From the NCBI GenBank assembly GCA_029718625.1, contig CM056383.1:64294849-64358848 (forward strand): a stretch of 64,000 nucleotides of DNA, in the 5' to 3' direction. This document shows positions 23,183-34,110 of this stretch, one piece after another. How positions within the stretch are numbered: the first letter of the stretch is position 1; each line of letters opens with the position of its first letter. The DNA is from Synaphobranchus kaupii (taxonomy: Eukaryota; Chordata; Actinopteri; Anguilliformes; Synaphobranchidae). The position numbers were made by a program, and so were the translations under genes. The notes beneath the pieces are model-generated. The model was given only the letters and a program-made list of their open reading frames with translations. It ran no database searches and was not told where the DNA came from.

Positions 23183-24347
23183 GCCAGAGTCATTGCTCTG
23201 CCAGAACACAGACTTCTTCGCCTCTGGGACACTTCTTCACCTCCAAAACCTGAGCAACCGTGAAATAAGCGCTCTTCTTTCCACCGTTGATTGCCACGTT
23301 CGCGTATAAATGTATAAAATAATCGTAAACTTTGAAGCAGCAAAGACATCACCAGCGCAATTGCATCATACAGCTGCCCGTGTCTGCGTACAGAGAAAGA
23401 CTGGTCTGTGACGTTTTTTCAGCTCACAAAAAAAGCTACACATTGCTAAATACATCGGGATAGACTACAAACTTACTTGTAACAGCAATCCAGCCCATCC
23501 CTTCCAGGATAAACTCAGTCAAAATGGCCACAGGCGTCATGTGATGCAGTCGACAGTCAGGAGCGCACAGCCGATTGCCCTATGGGCTGTCTTTACGCGT
23601 GGATACAGCGCCGTTCACAGTCGCTTGAATATGACATGTTTTACTTCGTTAGAAAGGGCAGGAACCCCCGTAGAAGATAATCTACGTGTTTTACGTTAGA
23701 TCATTCCTGTAGCAGTCTAGTAATGCTTTTACGCAATTGTAGTAAAGTAGTACAAACGCAAAAGCGAAGGGTACGCACTGTGGAAATTGAGACTTTCCTG
23801 GATAATGGATAAATGGGTTACGAAAAAACGTTGAGGATTCTTCAGAAAAGGGTTATAACTGCATAACCAGGTATCGTATTTGGTTGCTTAAACATGTTTA
23901 TCAAGAGAATTTGTAGAAAATAAAATGTATTTATACAAAACCGGAAGTATATCGGTTGTATGCATACTGAAGTGAGCACGGGAAAAAAACACCTAATGTT
24001 TATTTATACAACTTTTCAATAATATACAATTGTTCCTGAATCGGATCTTGATTTTTTAGCGTGTTGAAATGGTACCAAGAGCTTTTGTGATACGCATTTT
24101 ATTGCCTGTGACTGCGGCGAGGTGAAGACTGTAAACAAATAAAAAAAGTGGGTTGGGCTATTAGCACCCTGCTGCTTTATGGCTCTGTAGTGTAACCTGA
24201 GAGCTGATAAGCATATAAACGAATGTGTTCGCAGGCTGTGACTGTTTTTAACAATTTTGCGTCGAAAGTTCCGTGTTTTATTAACGTTATAATTTAGAAT
24301 TTAAGAGAAATATGAACGCTATAAAAAATTGAGACGCATGCGTCTCA

Positions 24348-24359
24348 CCACTAGGGGGC
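24348..24359 (+). promoter_or_regulatory. CTCF-like motif CCACTAGGGGGC
   Basis: Second copy of the 12-mer, 14 bases inside the right terminus of the inner TTAA element. A short palindrome, GAGACGCATGCGTCTC, lies directly before it. Confidence 0.55.
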
Positions 24360-24688
24360 CAAAGCCTATAGAGTTAACTCGAAATTCGCCGACTACTATG
24401 ACACTGCCCACCCACCACAGGTTTGAGACGGCAGGACTAAACCATTTCCTGCCAGGGGGCAGGGGGTAAATAGGCTCTCTGGATGTTTACTTTTTGCCAA
24501 AAACAAGAAAAGAAAGAAACCGTTAGTTTTATTAGAATATTGTAAATAAAATATTCTATTAATGATGATAGGTTAATAATTTAATATTGAAAAAAATTTA
24601 CCTAATGTTCTAATATTTTTTTAGGACCCACGTCAGTCAGGAGCCCTTAGAATCACCCTAACCTTTCCCCCCCATACGGCGCCCCTGA

Positions 24689-24749
24689 CTCCACCTGATT
24701 GAGCCATCTCTATCGGTGTACGTGGTAGAGATGGCTCAATCAGGTGGAG
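24689..24749. repeat. Perfect 24-bp stem, centre of the palindromic MITE
   Basis: CTCCACCTGATTGAGCCATC.. (24689-24712) pairs exactly with 24726-24749 across a 13-base loop. It is the tip of the outer element's palindrome, not a transcription terminator. Confidence 0.95.
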
Positions 24750-24831
24750 TTAAGTCAGACATATTTTTCCAACAAGACATCAAGACACAAGAGTGCTCCA
24801 CCAAACAGTTGAGCGGCAATTAAAGGGTTAA

Positions 24832-27156
24832 CCAAAATCTTTAGGTATAAAAAAATAACTCCTTTTGGTAATGGATTCCATAATGTGTGTCAGGAGTAAC
24901 ACCTTATATTAAGTCCTTTGCAAAATAACATTGCCATGCTTCTGAAGATATGGTTCATTTTTTTTATAAAGTATTCATAAAACTATCACTTCAAATATAA
25001 GAACGTGTGCAGTTTCAACAAATTTAATAATTAATTTGAGTCCTTTTCATGATTTGTTGTTTTGTAATGGATTTATCTCAACAGACTGCGAGGCAACATT
25101 CTTTTTTATTGGACACAGCCATTTTACAAGGAGTACTTTCAGTCAATAAAGGGATTTTGTTTGAATTCCCACAGATGTCCCCCCCTCTCTATAATTTAGT
25201 GAACGTGAAATGCTCTCCCTTCACAGATTTAGGACTCCCGGTTTAATTTATTTTCAGCTGCACTGCACTGACCTATGCTGTCTATCCCTGTAGTGTGATG
25301 CTGCATTGCTAGATTGTTTTGATGTTGCCTGATGGCAGTAAAATGTTCTGACGTAAATCATCATTCCCCACTGGATGTAGCAGAACCACCAGAATATAAA
25401 AGCGGTGTCTACCTTACGTCAAATATTGGATGTAGCTCTTAATAGTGTACTCATGCTTGCGAGTTAACCTTTTGTCATTAATGGAATTCTGCATATCCTA
25501 TAATACTTCTGATATGTGTATATTCAAATATGTATACACAAATGTACATATATGATATATTATATAAGCAAGAGGAAAAACACAGACAGACGGCTGCCCC
25601 TCCCCCCGGCCTGGAAAGATGGCAGATTCCTCAGGTGTCTCAGGATGTTTGCAGCTGGCAGAAGGCCGAGTCCCAGGTGTTATAGGCCGTCTGGACAGAA
25701 CAGTTTTGCTGCCCGTCGACTTGAGGATCCAATGAGTCACTGGCCCCAAGCCAGCCCTCGAGTCCCAGAAAAGGTCCCTGCGATTCAGTGTTCTGTCCTC
25801 GGACAGAATAAGGATTAGCCACCGAGTCTCATGTCTACTTATTATCTTTCTGCAGTGCATTGGTGGTGTCTGTGGATTTCTGTACGGGATATTCGCTTTT
25901 TTTTTTTTTTTTTAAACACAGATAACTGTAAAGCCTGTGTCAAAGCCTGAGGACTCATGTCTCACAGGAAGTCAAGAAAAGCTGCAACCATCCTAAAAAA
26001 TGTGTTTGGTATGTCAGCCAATAAAGTTGCTCACAATCCTGCTAAGCTGTCAGGTGTCTACTTCTCCATATGGCCTACCCTTTGTTTGCTTAGAGAACCG
26101 AGAGGAAACTGTCAGGATAAGCTCGGTATGAGAGGTCCAAGGGGATATGAATAATGCGTAAAAAAGTATTAGTTCATACTAATAACACTACAAAGCAAGT
26201 ACCTCACTTCCCTTCAATATACCAGCAGTCTTCTGTAATTCGAACCGTGGATGAAACACTGGCGGTAGCCATGCAGAGATCCCGTAGCAGTGTGTTAGTC
26301 AATGACAACCTTAAAATGTAAAATCCACTTTTCCATGTAAATATTTTTCAGACTAGTCTAATGTCTAAAATAATCATTATTGAACTCTACTTCTAAAGGC
26401 ATTTGCAAGGAGAAAAAAATGTTAGTGTTAGTGGTTGCTGTTCGTGGAAATACATGTCTACAAAGTAATTGACATATCATATGTGACTGGATCCATACTT
26501 CGGATACAAGTTTCAAAATGAGTTTTTCCATCTCATGTTAAAATATAAAATCAGAGCTACTCAATGAGGTATCACTTGATAATATGACTGTTTTGAATAT
26601 TGTGTTTTTGCCAAACACAGTTTTGAGAACACTGGCTTTATAGATTTTGTTGTGAATTCTGCCCTTTCTCATCGTAAAATACACTCTCAAACCAATTACT
26701 ATTTTATGAATCGTTATGTTTGTGTAGCACCCTAACCCAGTGCTCACTATGCTTTTGATTAAGTTTGATCATGATAGTGTCAAACCATAAATTCATAAAA
26801 ATATGAAAAATACATACATAAGGTTTAATCTCTGATTTAGCTTTAAACCCTGATCTTTTTCCATTCTTCCACTTCCATAATTATTTTGGCATGACTCCCC
26901 CATTATCATGTAACTTAAAAACATTGATAACAGCTCTCCCTATTGGAATATAACAATAGGAGTGCCTGTAAATTTTCAACAGGTACTTCTTGCCAGGTAG
27001 CTATCTCACAATAACTTGCATATGAATGCTTGGAGAAAAATGGCTGTCTTCTCTCTTTTGTCAGCCCCCAAACTAATTTGCATCTGAATCTTGGAGGAAT
27101 AATGGCAGACTAAAGGAACTGTCCCAATACCCTCACCCTATCGGTCATGTGACTGT
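24832..27156. other. Unassigned DNA
   Basis: No gene recognised. A GC-richer block at 25590-25870 has open frames on both strands, but none shows a domain or splice context I trust. A poly-T run lies near 25899-25913. Confidence 0.4.
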
Positions 27157-27160
27157 TTAA

Positions 27161-27862
27161 CCTCTACCAAGGGCAAATCGGCCAATTTATGTACAAAAAT
27201 GTAAAAAAAAAAATATTTTATACGAAAACAGGTACTTATATTCAACTTTCAGAATTTGTACCTGATGAGCTACAAAAGGAAATAATTCCTCTTTGTGATT
27301 TATCAATATGTTGCCTACCTCTGCTAAAAATTTTGTGTCAATATCTCAAACCATTGAAATTATAGCTTTTTTCAGGCAAACCATGCCGAATGGTGGCAAA
27401 AATGGCAATGTTCCAGAAAAAAGTCAAAATGATTTATTTTTTTAAATTTTACAATAAAATGTGATAATTTGTCAATATTGGCAATAAAAGTTCATTTTTA
27501 GATGTGTTCTTTGTGTGTTTCATATCACACAACTAACTACCCGAGGTCCCCAAAAAGCTCTCCAAACCCATGTAGCAGCACAGTGAATCTTGTATATTTA
27601 CCCAATAGCCAGAAATGAGTCCAGGTATATGCAAACAGGCTATAAAATCAAATGTCCAACAGTTTCCTAGATAAAATAAAAACGCCCCTGCTGTAACAAA
27701 TAAAAAAAGCCTCAAAAATGCTCAAGTTACTGTATTTACACATAGAAAGTACAAAATATTGAGGTGAGCAGTTTATTATATATTATTAAATTAATGAAGT
27801 ATATCGTTTAATAACTTCCATAATGCCCACATTACCACTAGGGGGCATTTGGTATGAAGAGG
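27161..27862. mobile_element. 702-bp TTAA-flanked element
   Basis: TTAA at 27157-27160 precedes CCTCTACCAAGGGC, and AGAGG precedes TTAA at 27863-27866. Exact terminal complementarity is short (CCTCT/AGAGG), but the right edge has the same layout (CTCF-like core, spacer, TTAA) as 4085-4118 and 21694-24373. It is non-coding and probably a piggyBac-like MITE. Confidence 0.6.
27835..27846 (+). promoter_or_regulatory. CTCF-like motif CCACTAGGGGGC
   Basis: Third identical 12-mer in the window, again about 16 bases inside a TTAA element's right end. Confidence 0.55.
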
Positions 27863-27921
27863 TTAAGAGCAGTGAAATGATTAAAGTTGGTAACTGAATG
27901 GGGCAAACTCTTAAATACTGA

Positions 27922-28194
27922 GGGCTCTATCTTACACTCGGCGCTAAGCGGCGGTAACGCAAATGCAAGTGCCTTTGCTAGTTTCAGACCGACGCAGTTG
28001 TCATTTTACAGGCACTCACATTGTTTAAATAGCAAGTAAACTTGCGCCAAGCTGGGCGAGTTGATCTTAAGATGAGGCTCATTTTTGGCGTATTGAGTCA
28101 GCAGAAATTGTTTGCGCTAAAATCACCACACGCCTGGTCTTAAGTCATGACGCAGTTGTTTCAATGTTATTTTAACGGCTCAATATTAAGATAG
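27922..28194. repeat. Harbinger-type MITE
   Basis: The start GGGCTCTATCTTACACTC resembles the GGGCTCTATTTT terminus of the Harbinger element at 32000. The right end ATTAAGATAG is its partial inverted mate, with the last bases replaced. Short interior, no coding sequence. Confidence 0.6.
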
Positions 28195-28353
28195 TAAGAT
28201 GCATCTACATAGGCATGTGCACAACACGCGTACACCCAACTCCTGTCTGATATACGCAGGGGCACGCAGAAAAATGTGAAATATTATTATTGTGTTTATC
28301 AAAAAATGCATAATAATAAAAGGGTCCATCAGTCAAGGACCACATACCTTGCC

Positions 28354-28501
28354 CTGCTGCCAGATATGCAGTAGATATGGATGGATCACTCAAAGGGTTG
28401 TTTCTCCTGACTTATTTTTCCATAGAGTGCAATAGGAAAATGAGTCAGGAGAAACAACCCATAAAGTGATCCATCCATATCTACTGCATATCTGGCAGCA
28501 G
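28354..28501. repeat. 148-bp near-perfect hairpin
   Basis: CTGCTGCCAGATATGCAGTA.. (from 28354) pairs with its mirror ending at 28501. The arms are about 68 nt and differ at roughly 5-6 positions, with a loop of about 12 nt. Transcripts from either strand would form a long stem, like a MITE-derived small-RNA precursor. No flanking target duplication was identified. Confidence 0.85.
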
Positions 28502-28529
28502 AGTGATGGTTATAGTCTAGTATCGCTTG

Positions 28530-28890
28530 TAAGAGTACCTGAAAATAAGATATCAAGAGTCAATTTGATGTCATGATAGCATCACCTGTTTACCTGTGGA
28601 ATGTTCCAAACAGGTGTTTTTTTTTTTTTACTTCTCAGTCTTTTTTTTTTTTGCCCCTGTCCCAACTTTTTTGGAACAAACGGTACCAAATTCGGAATTA
28701 GTATATTTAGTGTATATTTAATTAGTGTATATTCACAAAAATCAATAAAGTTGATAAGGTAAAACATTAAATGTTTTCTTTGTACTGTTTTTAATTATAT
28801 ATATTTAAAAGAGAATTTACAAATAACTGCTTTCTGCTTTTATGTGCATTTTACATACTGTCCCAACTTTTTTGGAATTGAGGTTCGTAT
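28530..28890 (+). repeat. Tc1-type terminal region, family B
   Basis: It contains CTGTGGAATGTTCCAAACAG, then CTGTCCCAACTTTTTTGGAA twice (near 28659 and 28859), ending TTTTTTGGAATTGAGG. This is the 3' part of a very common fish Tc1-like element. No transposase coding is present. Confidence 0.7.
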
Positions 28891-31800
28891 TTGCAACCTA
28901 CAGATAACTATCAAAGGCCTTTATAAATATTACGCTGGTTTGTGATAGTCTTCAGTAATTATGCTGCACTGCCTTGTTGTACACCCCTTCAGTCATTACC
29001 ATGGGGCACATCACTGCATGAGACTTTGTGTTTCAGCAACATCTTCCACCCAGGTGGCACCCCCAGTATGATATGTAATTGCGACTTTACCTGCCACAAT
29101 TATCCAGAGAACCCAAGGTTTCAAAATAGGTGCATACTGTGTATAACAATACACAGTGCACATTATCACAAGGTTTAGATTTAACTACAGCTACAGCAGT
29201 TTGCTGAAGGCAGGATTATTTGTTAGTTTGAAAACTGAAATAACATTTTATGAAAAAAAACAAGTTTTTCTAAATTAAACGTAAACTTTGAACAGGATTG
29301 CCGAACATCAGCTAATCCCTATTGCATTTGCAGAACAGCACATTCAGAGTATTAATCAAGCAATGAGGTGTGATATATTATAAACAACTGTTGATGGGTA
29401 TTAAAATGATTTGAAAGATGGGACGTCTGGGTCTTAAAGTGCCTTCATTGTGATTATTAATCAGCTTTGTAATAATCTTTTGTAGTTTAAAGGATATCTC
29501 TGTAAAATGTTTTTTACCTTAAAATTATAGTTGAAACAACTGGTTCACTTTTGTTGGGACTTTTATGTGTGAGTATACAGTAGGCACTAGGCAGACAATA
29601 TTTTATGTATTTATTGGTGCTTGCTTAAACCAAACACACACAACACATTAAAACATATGTTGCAATATGTAATAAGGATGCCAAATCTAGATTTGTTGAG
29701 CTACAAAATATATTAATTCTTTATGAGTTTGTTTGTGTGCAAAATAAAACACCTGTTTCTAAGGTCCCTCAGTCAGGTAGCGAATAAAAAAATAAAAAAA
29801 AGTATTCAACCATCAAAACCAAGGAGCTTTGAAAAAAAATTAAAAAAATATTTTTTTTTAGGTTTGTCATGACAGTATTAACACTAAAACAGCCGTAATG
29901 TTGCGCTACCTATATTGGCCAAGTGACCTTTAAGCATTTGCATTTGAGTGTAATTACCCAGTGTAATACATAACATTGCACGTCCTGCCCTCAGCCCCCA
30001 GGTCAGAACAATCAAGTGATTATGAGTGCTGCCTGGCTCAAATGGTTCCTTTTATTAATCAAAATAGTAACAATGGTGTTTTTTTAAAGTCATGTTTAGG
30101 AAAAGTCTTATGTGGAAGCATAGTTTTAATAATGGTATAGTACTTGTATATAATATGTGATACCCCAAACACCAAGAGGTGTTCAATGTCAAGGTCGGGT
30201 TTTTTTGTCATATGTTTAAAACAGAGGTGTTTAAAACAATGAAATGCTCGAAAAGCAAAAAACAACAAACAGTACAGTAATATACAAAATATATTTTTAA
30301 AAATAATGGTAAAATAAAGTGCGTGTAAAAGTTAATAAAAATTCAAATACAAAATATAGCAGCAAGCGGCAATTAATGGGGTGCAAGCAGCAATGAACAA
30401 CTGCAGAGTCTTGTGTATCACTTGCCAGGATGTAGTGAATTACACAAAACACCTGACTGATGAATCTTGGAATGTAAGGATTTTGAATGTAGACCAAGTA
30501 GTTGAGGAGTTAGTTACAGTCAAAAACATTTTTTAAAACACACTTCATCTGATAGTGGCACTATAGAGCAACAAAATATTTTTAAAATACATTTAAACTA
30601 TTCGCACTCAGTATGCTTTGTGGACTTCAGACAAACATGGGAATGTAAGTTTCATCCAGGTTGCATGCATTATTCAGAGGTTATGCATCACATCCTTTTT
30701 ACCCACAACCTTTATTTGAAAGTGTGTTGTGGCCACTGCTTTGGATTAAAAAAATAATTTTGGTAACATTTCACCAGCATACTACAAAGGGTCAGAATCC
30801 TGTGTTTCATGAACATTGGTCCACCAGTCTCGGAGGAGTTCATTTTGGCCATGGAATGCAATATTTTAAATTGTACAAACAACATATGGCAGAGATTAAA
30901 CAACTGTAAATCTTACTCAGCCCTCTTTACTGAATATATAGACACCATATTTTTTTATCTAGACCAAACAATGACAAAGGCTGCCATCCATTATGTATAG
31001 TTGTGTTCTGTGTGCTTGCATACTAGATAATATGTTCTTCCAAGTAGTCTATACTAGCTATAACATACTTCATAGTATGCAAGAGCTACGCTTCAATTTC
31101 TTTAAACACACTTGATGACGTAGTCAGTGTCAGAATACCTTTCACCTGACAGGAAAAAACAATAGAATCACTGTGAAAACTATTGATAACTAGCTACGGT
31201 ACAGTTAGCATCATGAAGCATTTGAAATTAAAGGAGCTATATTAACAAATTTAGTGTACTAAATCATACAATGACCATGATATGTCATCAGAGATTAAGG
31301 AAACATGCTAAGTCGAAATACTGGCTTCTCCAACAACGCTGCTACAGCCAGTATGTTCTCCTTTGAAATTTCCATTCCAGGTCGGAACGTCTATTTATTT
31401 TGGCCTGTGTGATTCACTATTCTCCGAGTTGACTCCGTGTCCATTGCCCATTACAAACAACCAGATGTACTCCGGCACTCTGACAGCTGATTTACGAATG
31501 CCTAAGCTAAGTTCAACATTGTTTCCATTTAGCTAGCTAGCTAGATTTAAATATATATATGTAGTTGCTTGCTAAACATACCACTAACGTTAGCTTATAT
31601 CTGTGTGACCGTAAACATAGCCAGCCATGCACCTAGCTAACATTGACAGAGTTATAAAAAATCCACATGAGCTGGTTTATAATTTACAAACGTATACATT
31701 AGCTGATCAACTTAGTGTAGGACTCGTCGTCGCTTGTCATTGTCAACATAGAATAAGCTAGTCTCAAAATATAATGTTGCGCTCGGCTCGTCTTGCACTT

Positions 31801-31999
31801 GTGTTCGTTCAGTGTCTCGACTCTCTCCAATATTGTGAATTTGGATTGCAGTACCCATTTTAAACGCTCGGTGTCAATGTTACATATAACTAAAAATGTT
31901 ATGGTACAGTGCATGACATTGACAAAAAATATTGCTTCGCCAAATTTAGCGTTTTCATTGTTTATTACTGCCAAGCTGAAACTACTTAAATAACATTTG
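28891..31999. other. Unassigned AT-rich DNA
   Basis: No gene recognised over 3 kb. TTAACACTAAAACAGCC near 29878 resembles one end of another TTAA-type MITE, without a matching second end. A (GCTA)n stretch lies at 31530-31545. Confidence 0.4.
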
Positions 32000-32975
32000 G
32001 GGCTCTATTTTAATAAACCAAACGCAATGGTGAACGCAAGAGTAATCGCTTGGCGGTATCGCTCTGAGGGTGTGTCGGCGAGAAATTTGGTAATTTCATG
32101 ACGGCAATCTTGGTGCACCGTATGGCGGTATTGCTAAAAGGCTGGGTTTAAATGTCCAAGGTGTGTCTCTATGGTAGCCAATCAAATTGTTGTTCTCATG
32201 CTTTAAAAAAAAGCCAGTTGGAACGCAATCGCTCCATGCAATTTCATAATGAGCAACCCAAACGCACTGGACCGTCAACGACAAGAGCGATTTTCCGCAC
32301 AGGAATCAGACATACTTGCAACAGAAGTACAGGCTAGGACTGTAGTAATTTATGGATCACAATCCACACCACCTCGTCTCCCAGAAGTTCGGAAGGCACG
32401 GGAGGAGGTGGCGAATGCATTAATTAGCCTACATTAGGTGATGTAGGCATAATTATGATTCAAATGGTAGGCTTATGATTCAACTGTGTCAATGTGTAAT
32501 TTATATATTATAGGCTATTGGCCTACATGATCGCAAGTTTCTTGTAAGCTGTCCTGTTTTATTCTAGTAGTTTAAATTAAAATTAATTAATTAATAATAA
32601 TTATAGGCTATTTGTTCATTAAATGGAAGTGTAATGTTGGCATCACCTATAGACATTACATAGAACTACATGACAAATAAGTTGCCAAATTGCCAGAGTC
32701 TATTGCGTTCCCGCTAAGAGGTGGTTCCAGCTGATCATAACGCAATGGGTTTTCATTGGTTCAAATTGTCACTGAGCCAAAAGTATTTTAGAACACGCCC
32801 CAGACAGCGCCACCCATCCCACTGCAGCGCAAGCGAAAGGATGTTATGTTGAGAATTTATTGATCCTAGCGGTATTGCTGAGAAACGCCATAGCGCCAGT
32901 TTTAAGACGTTGATGCTGTCAACAAGCTTGCGTTTGACTATACCGTCCCCTTGCGCTGGTTTGAAAATAGAGCCC
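32000..32975 (+). mobile_element. PIF/Harbinger-type element, 976 bp
   Basis: The left end GGGCTCTATTTT (32000-32011) and right end AAAATAGAGCCC (32964-32975) are exact inverted repeats flanked by TTG on both sides (31997-31999 and 32976-32978), a 3-bp duplication typical in length for PIF/Harbinger. The interior encodes a Myb/SANT-like fragment but no nuclease. Other inverted motifs around the GCGGTATTGCT theme occur inside. Confidence 0.85.
32249..32437 (+). CDS. Harbinger accessory Myb/SANT-like protein, partial
   Basis: A 62-residue frame from ATG 32249 to TAG 32437. Residues 12-58 (RFSAQESDILATEVQART.. to ..VRKAREEVANAL) have the layout of the Myb/SANT-like DNA-binding domain in the second ORF of PIF/Harbinger transposons: a basic start, FS-x-E, a VxAR helix, IYG, then a helix ending WEEVA-like (here REEVA). 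This protein normally recruits the nuclease to the termini. It stops soon after the domain, far shorter than the family, so it is truncated, and the partner nuclease is absent. Confidence 0.6.
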   Translation: MSNPNALDRQRQERFSAQESDILATEVQARTVVIYGSQSTPPRLPEVRKAREEVANALISLH

Positions 32976-33102
32976 TTGATGTGTGTGAACCATCAAATGA
33001 GACAATAGTATATTTTACCTCAGATCTGTTACCGTTAGGCCTACTGATGGCACAAACTAAACAGTGGCAAAATCAGGCCAGATCATCTCATACCAGGAGT
33101 AA

Positions 33103-33360
33103 AACTACAAATCAACTGTTTTGGCTCATAAAACTCACTTTTGCATAATTTTCAAGTGATAATTACTTTTTTTTTCATCAGTATAGGCGGATAGATATCC
33201 ATGAGTCCAAAAACCTATCCAAAGCCTGTCATAAAATTAATAAAATATTTTTTGTCCATTATAAAGCATATACACATTCATACTCACTCAAAGTAAAATT
33301 TTACATGAATCTAGCGTATATGCACAGTAAAGAGTATTTTCCATGCCCTAAGTGACAAGT
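33103..33360 (+). repeat. Unclassified interspersed repeat U1, copy 2
   Basis: Colinear with 8725-9130 apart from the extra block there. Shared segments include AAACTACAAATCAACTGTTTT-like and CCTGTCATAAAATTAATAAA sequences. No class assigned. Confidence 0.65.
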
Positions 33361-33673
33361 ATTGCCAAGTATTACGTCATAGTGTATATTATGTACGATA
33401 AGATTAAAATAAAATAATACTAAAATGGAAAATGCTGGCAAATGTTCTACCTTAAGGGCAAATCAAATATAAAGCATGACTGAGCCACCTATGGATGCTT
33501 ACACTACAGTATGTGAAATGCACTCAAAATGTGAAAATAATAATATCGAACATATGGAAAAATACCACCCCAGGGGGCTGATAATGCACACTTGGAGGGA
33601 CGATGTCTCAGTGATTTTTTGGATGGTATATGTCCCTAGTATTAGAAAATGTATGATAGCATTGCGGCAATGG

Positions 33674-34110
33674 TGTCATGTCTTGTTCCGTGTCTGGTTT
33701 CCGTTTGTCTGGCCTTCCACCCCGTGTGTTCCCTCTTTCCCCTTACCTTGTGTTTCTCCTTCCACCCGCACCTGTGTTGTGTTTCCTCTCTACCCCACCT
33801 GTTCCTCATTGTTTCTTCGTCAAGTTCTGTATTTAACCTGCCCCATTTCCTTTGATCGAGGCCAGACCATCTTGTGGTGTAGCTTGTCTTTAGCTCATCG
33901 GTCCCGTCATGCTGTTACGTCTCGTCCAGTGTGTTTTACGTTAGTTTGTCTCTAGTCAAGTCTTTGTTTTGTTAGTTTCGAGCTTCCCTCCATGTTCATT
34001 CATGTCTAGCCCTCTGTTCCCTGGCGGCTCCATCTCAGGCTCCCTCATTCCTCCAAGGCTCCCTCATTCCTCACAGGCTGAGCGCCTGAACCCCTGGCCC
34101 TGACCGCATT
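33674..34110 (+). repeat. LTR fragment, C/T-rich family
   Basis: Starts TGTCATGTCTTGTTCCGTG and has the pyrimidine-rich texture of the LTRs at 36481 and 39734. No matching 3' end or target duplication is seen, so it is a truncated LTR. The 159-aa open frame across it is a by-product of composition. Confidence 0.5.

Larger units (their letters stand above)
21694..24373 (-). mobile_element. Second TTAA element nested in the hAT
   Basis: TTAA at 21690-21693 precedes CCCTATTTACTTTGGCCC. The right end reads GGGCCAAAGCCTATAGAG before TTAA at 24374-24377. The two 18-base termini agree at about 14 positions as inverted repeats. A related terminus occurs at 60941-61065. The interior has microsatellites, a CTCF-like site near the right edge and two gene-like exons on the minus strand. 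No recognisable piggyBac DDD transposase remains. It is probably an internally deleted copy. Confidence 0.75.
20747..24687. mobile_element. hAT element inside the TTAA MITE
   Basis: The left end CAGAGGTGCTGCC and right end GGCGCCCCTG are imperfect inverted repeats of the CAGGGGCGC type. They are flanked by ACTCCTCC (20739-20746) and ACTCCACC (24688-24695), an 8-bp target duplication with one mismatch, as expected for hAT. About 1.26 kb belongs to the hAT itself. The remainder is the TTAA element inserted in it. No hAT transposase was recognised, so it is probably non-autonomous. Confidence 0.8.
20658..24831. mobile_element. TTAA-flanked palindromic MITE, split by inserts
   Basis: TTAA (20658-20661) is followed by CCCTTTAATGGCCGCTCAAC. 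The mirror image GAGCGGCAATTAAAGGG lies next to TTAA at 24828-24831. The inverted similarity runs inward for about 85 bases on each side and continues into the perfect 24-bp stem at 24689-24749. With the hAT insert (20747-24687 plus one target copy) removed, the remainder is a palindrome of about 220 bp. TTAA edges starting CCC point to the piggyBac superfamily. There is no coding capacity of its own. Confidence 0.85.

Noticed and set aside
24689..24749. Rho-independent-terminator-like stem
   Set aside because: Eukaryotic context, no T-run, and the stem is the centre of a transposon palindrome.
25498..25860. 120- and 100-codon frames on opposite strands in a GC-richer block
   Set aside because: They overlap antisense with no domain and no consistent splice sites. 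Probably noncoding.
33476..33955. 159-codon + strand frame
   Set aside because: Driven by pyrimidine-rich LTR composition; an overlapping frame is also open and no domain is visible.
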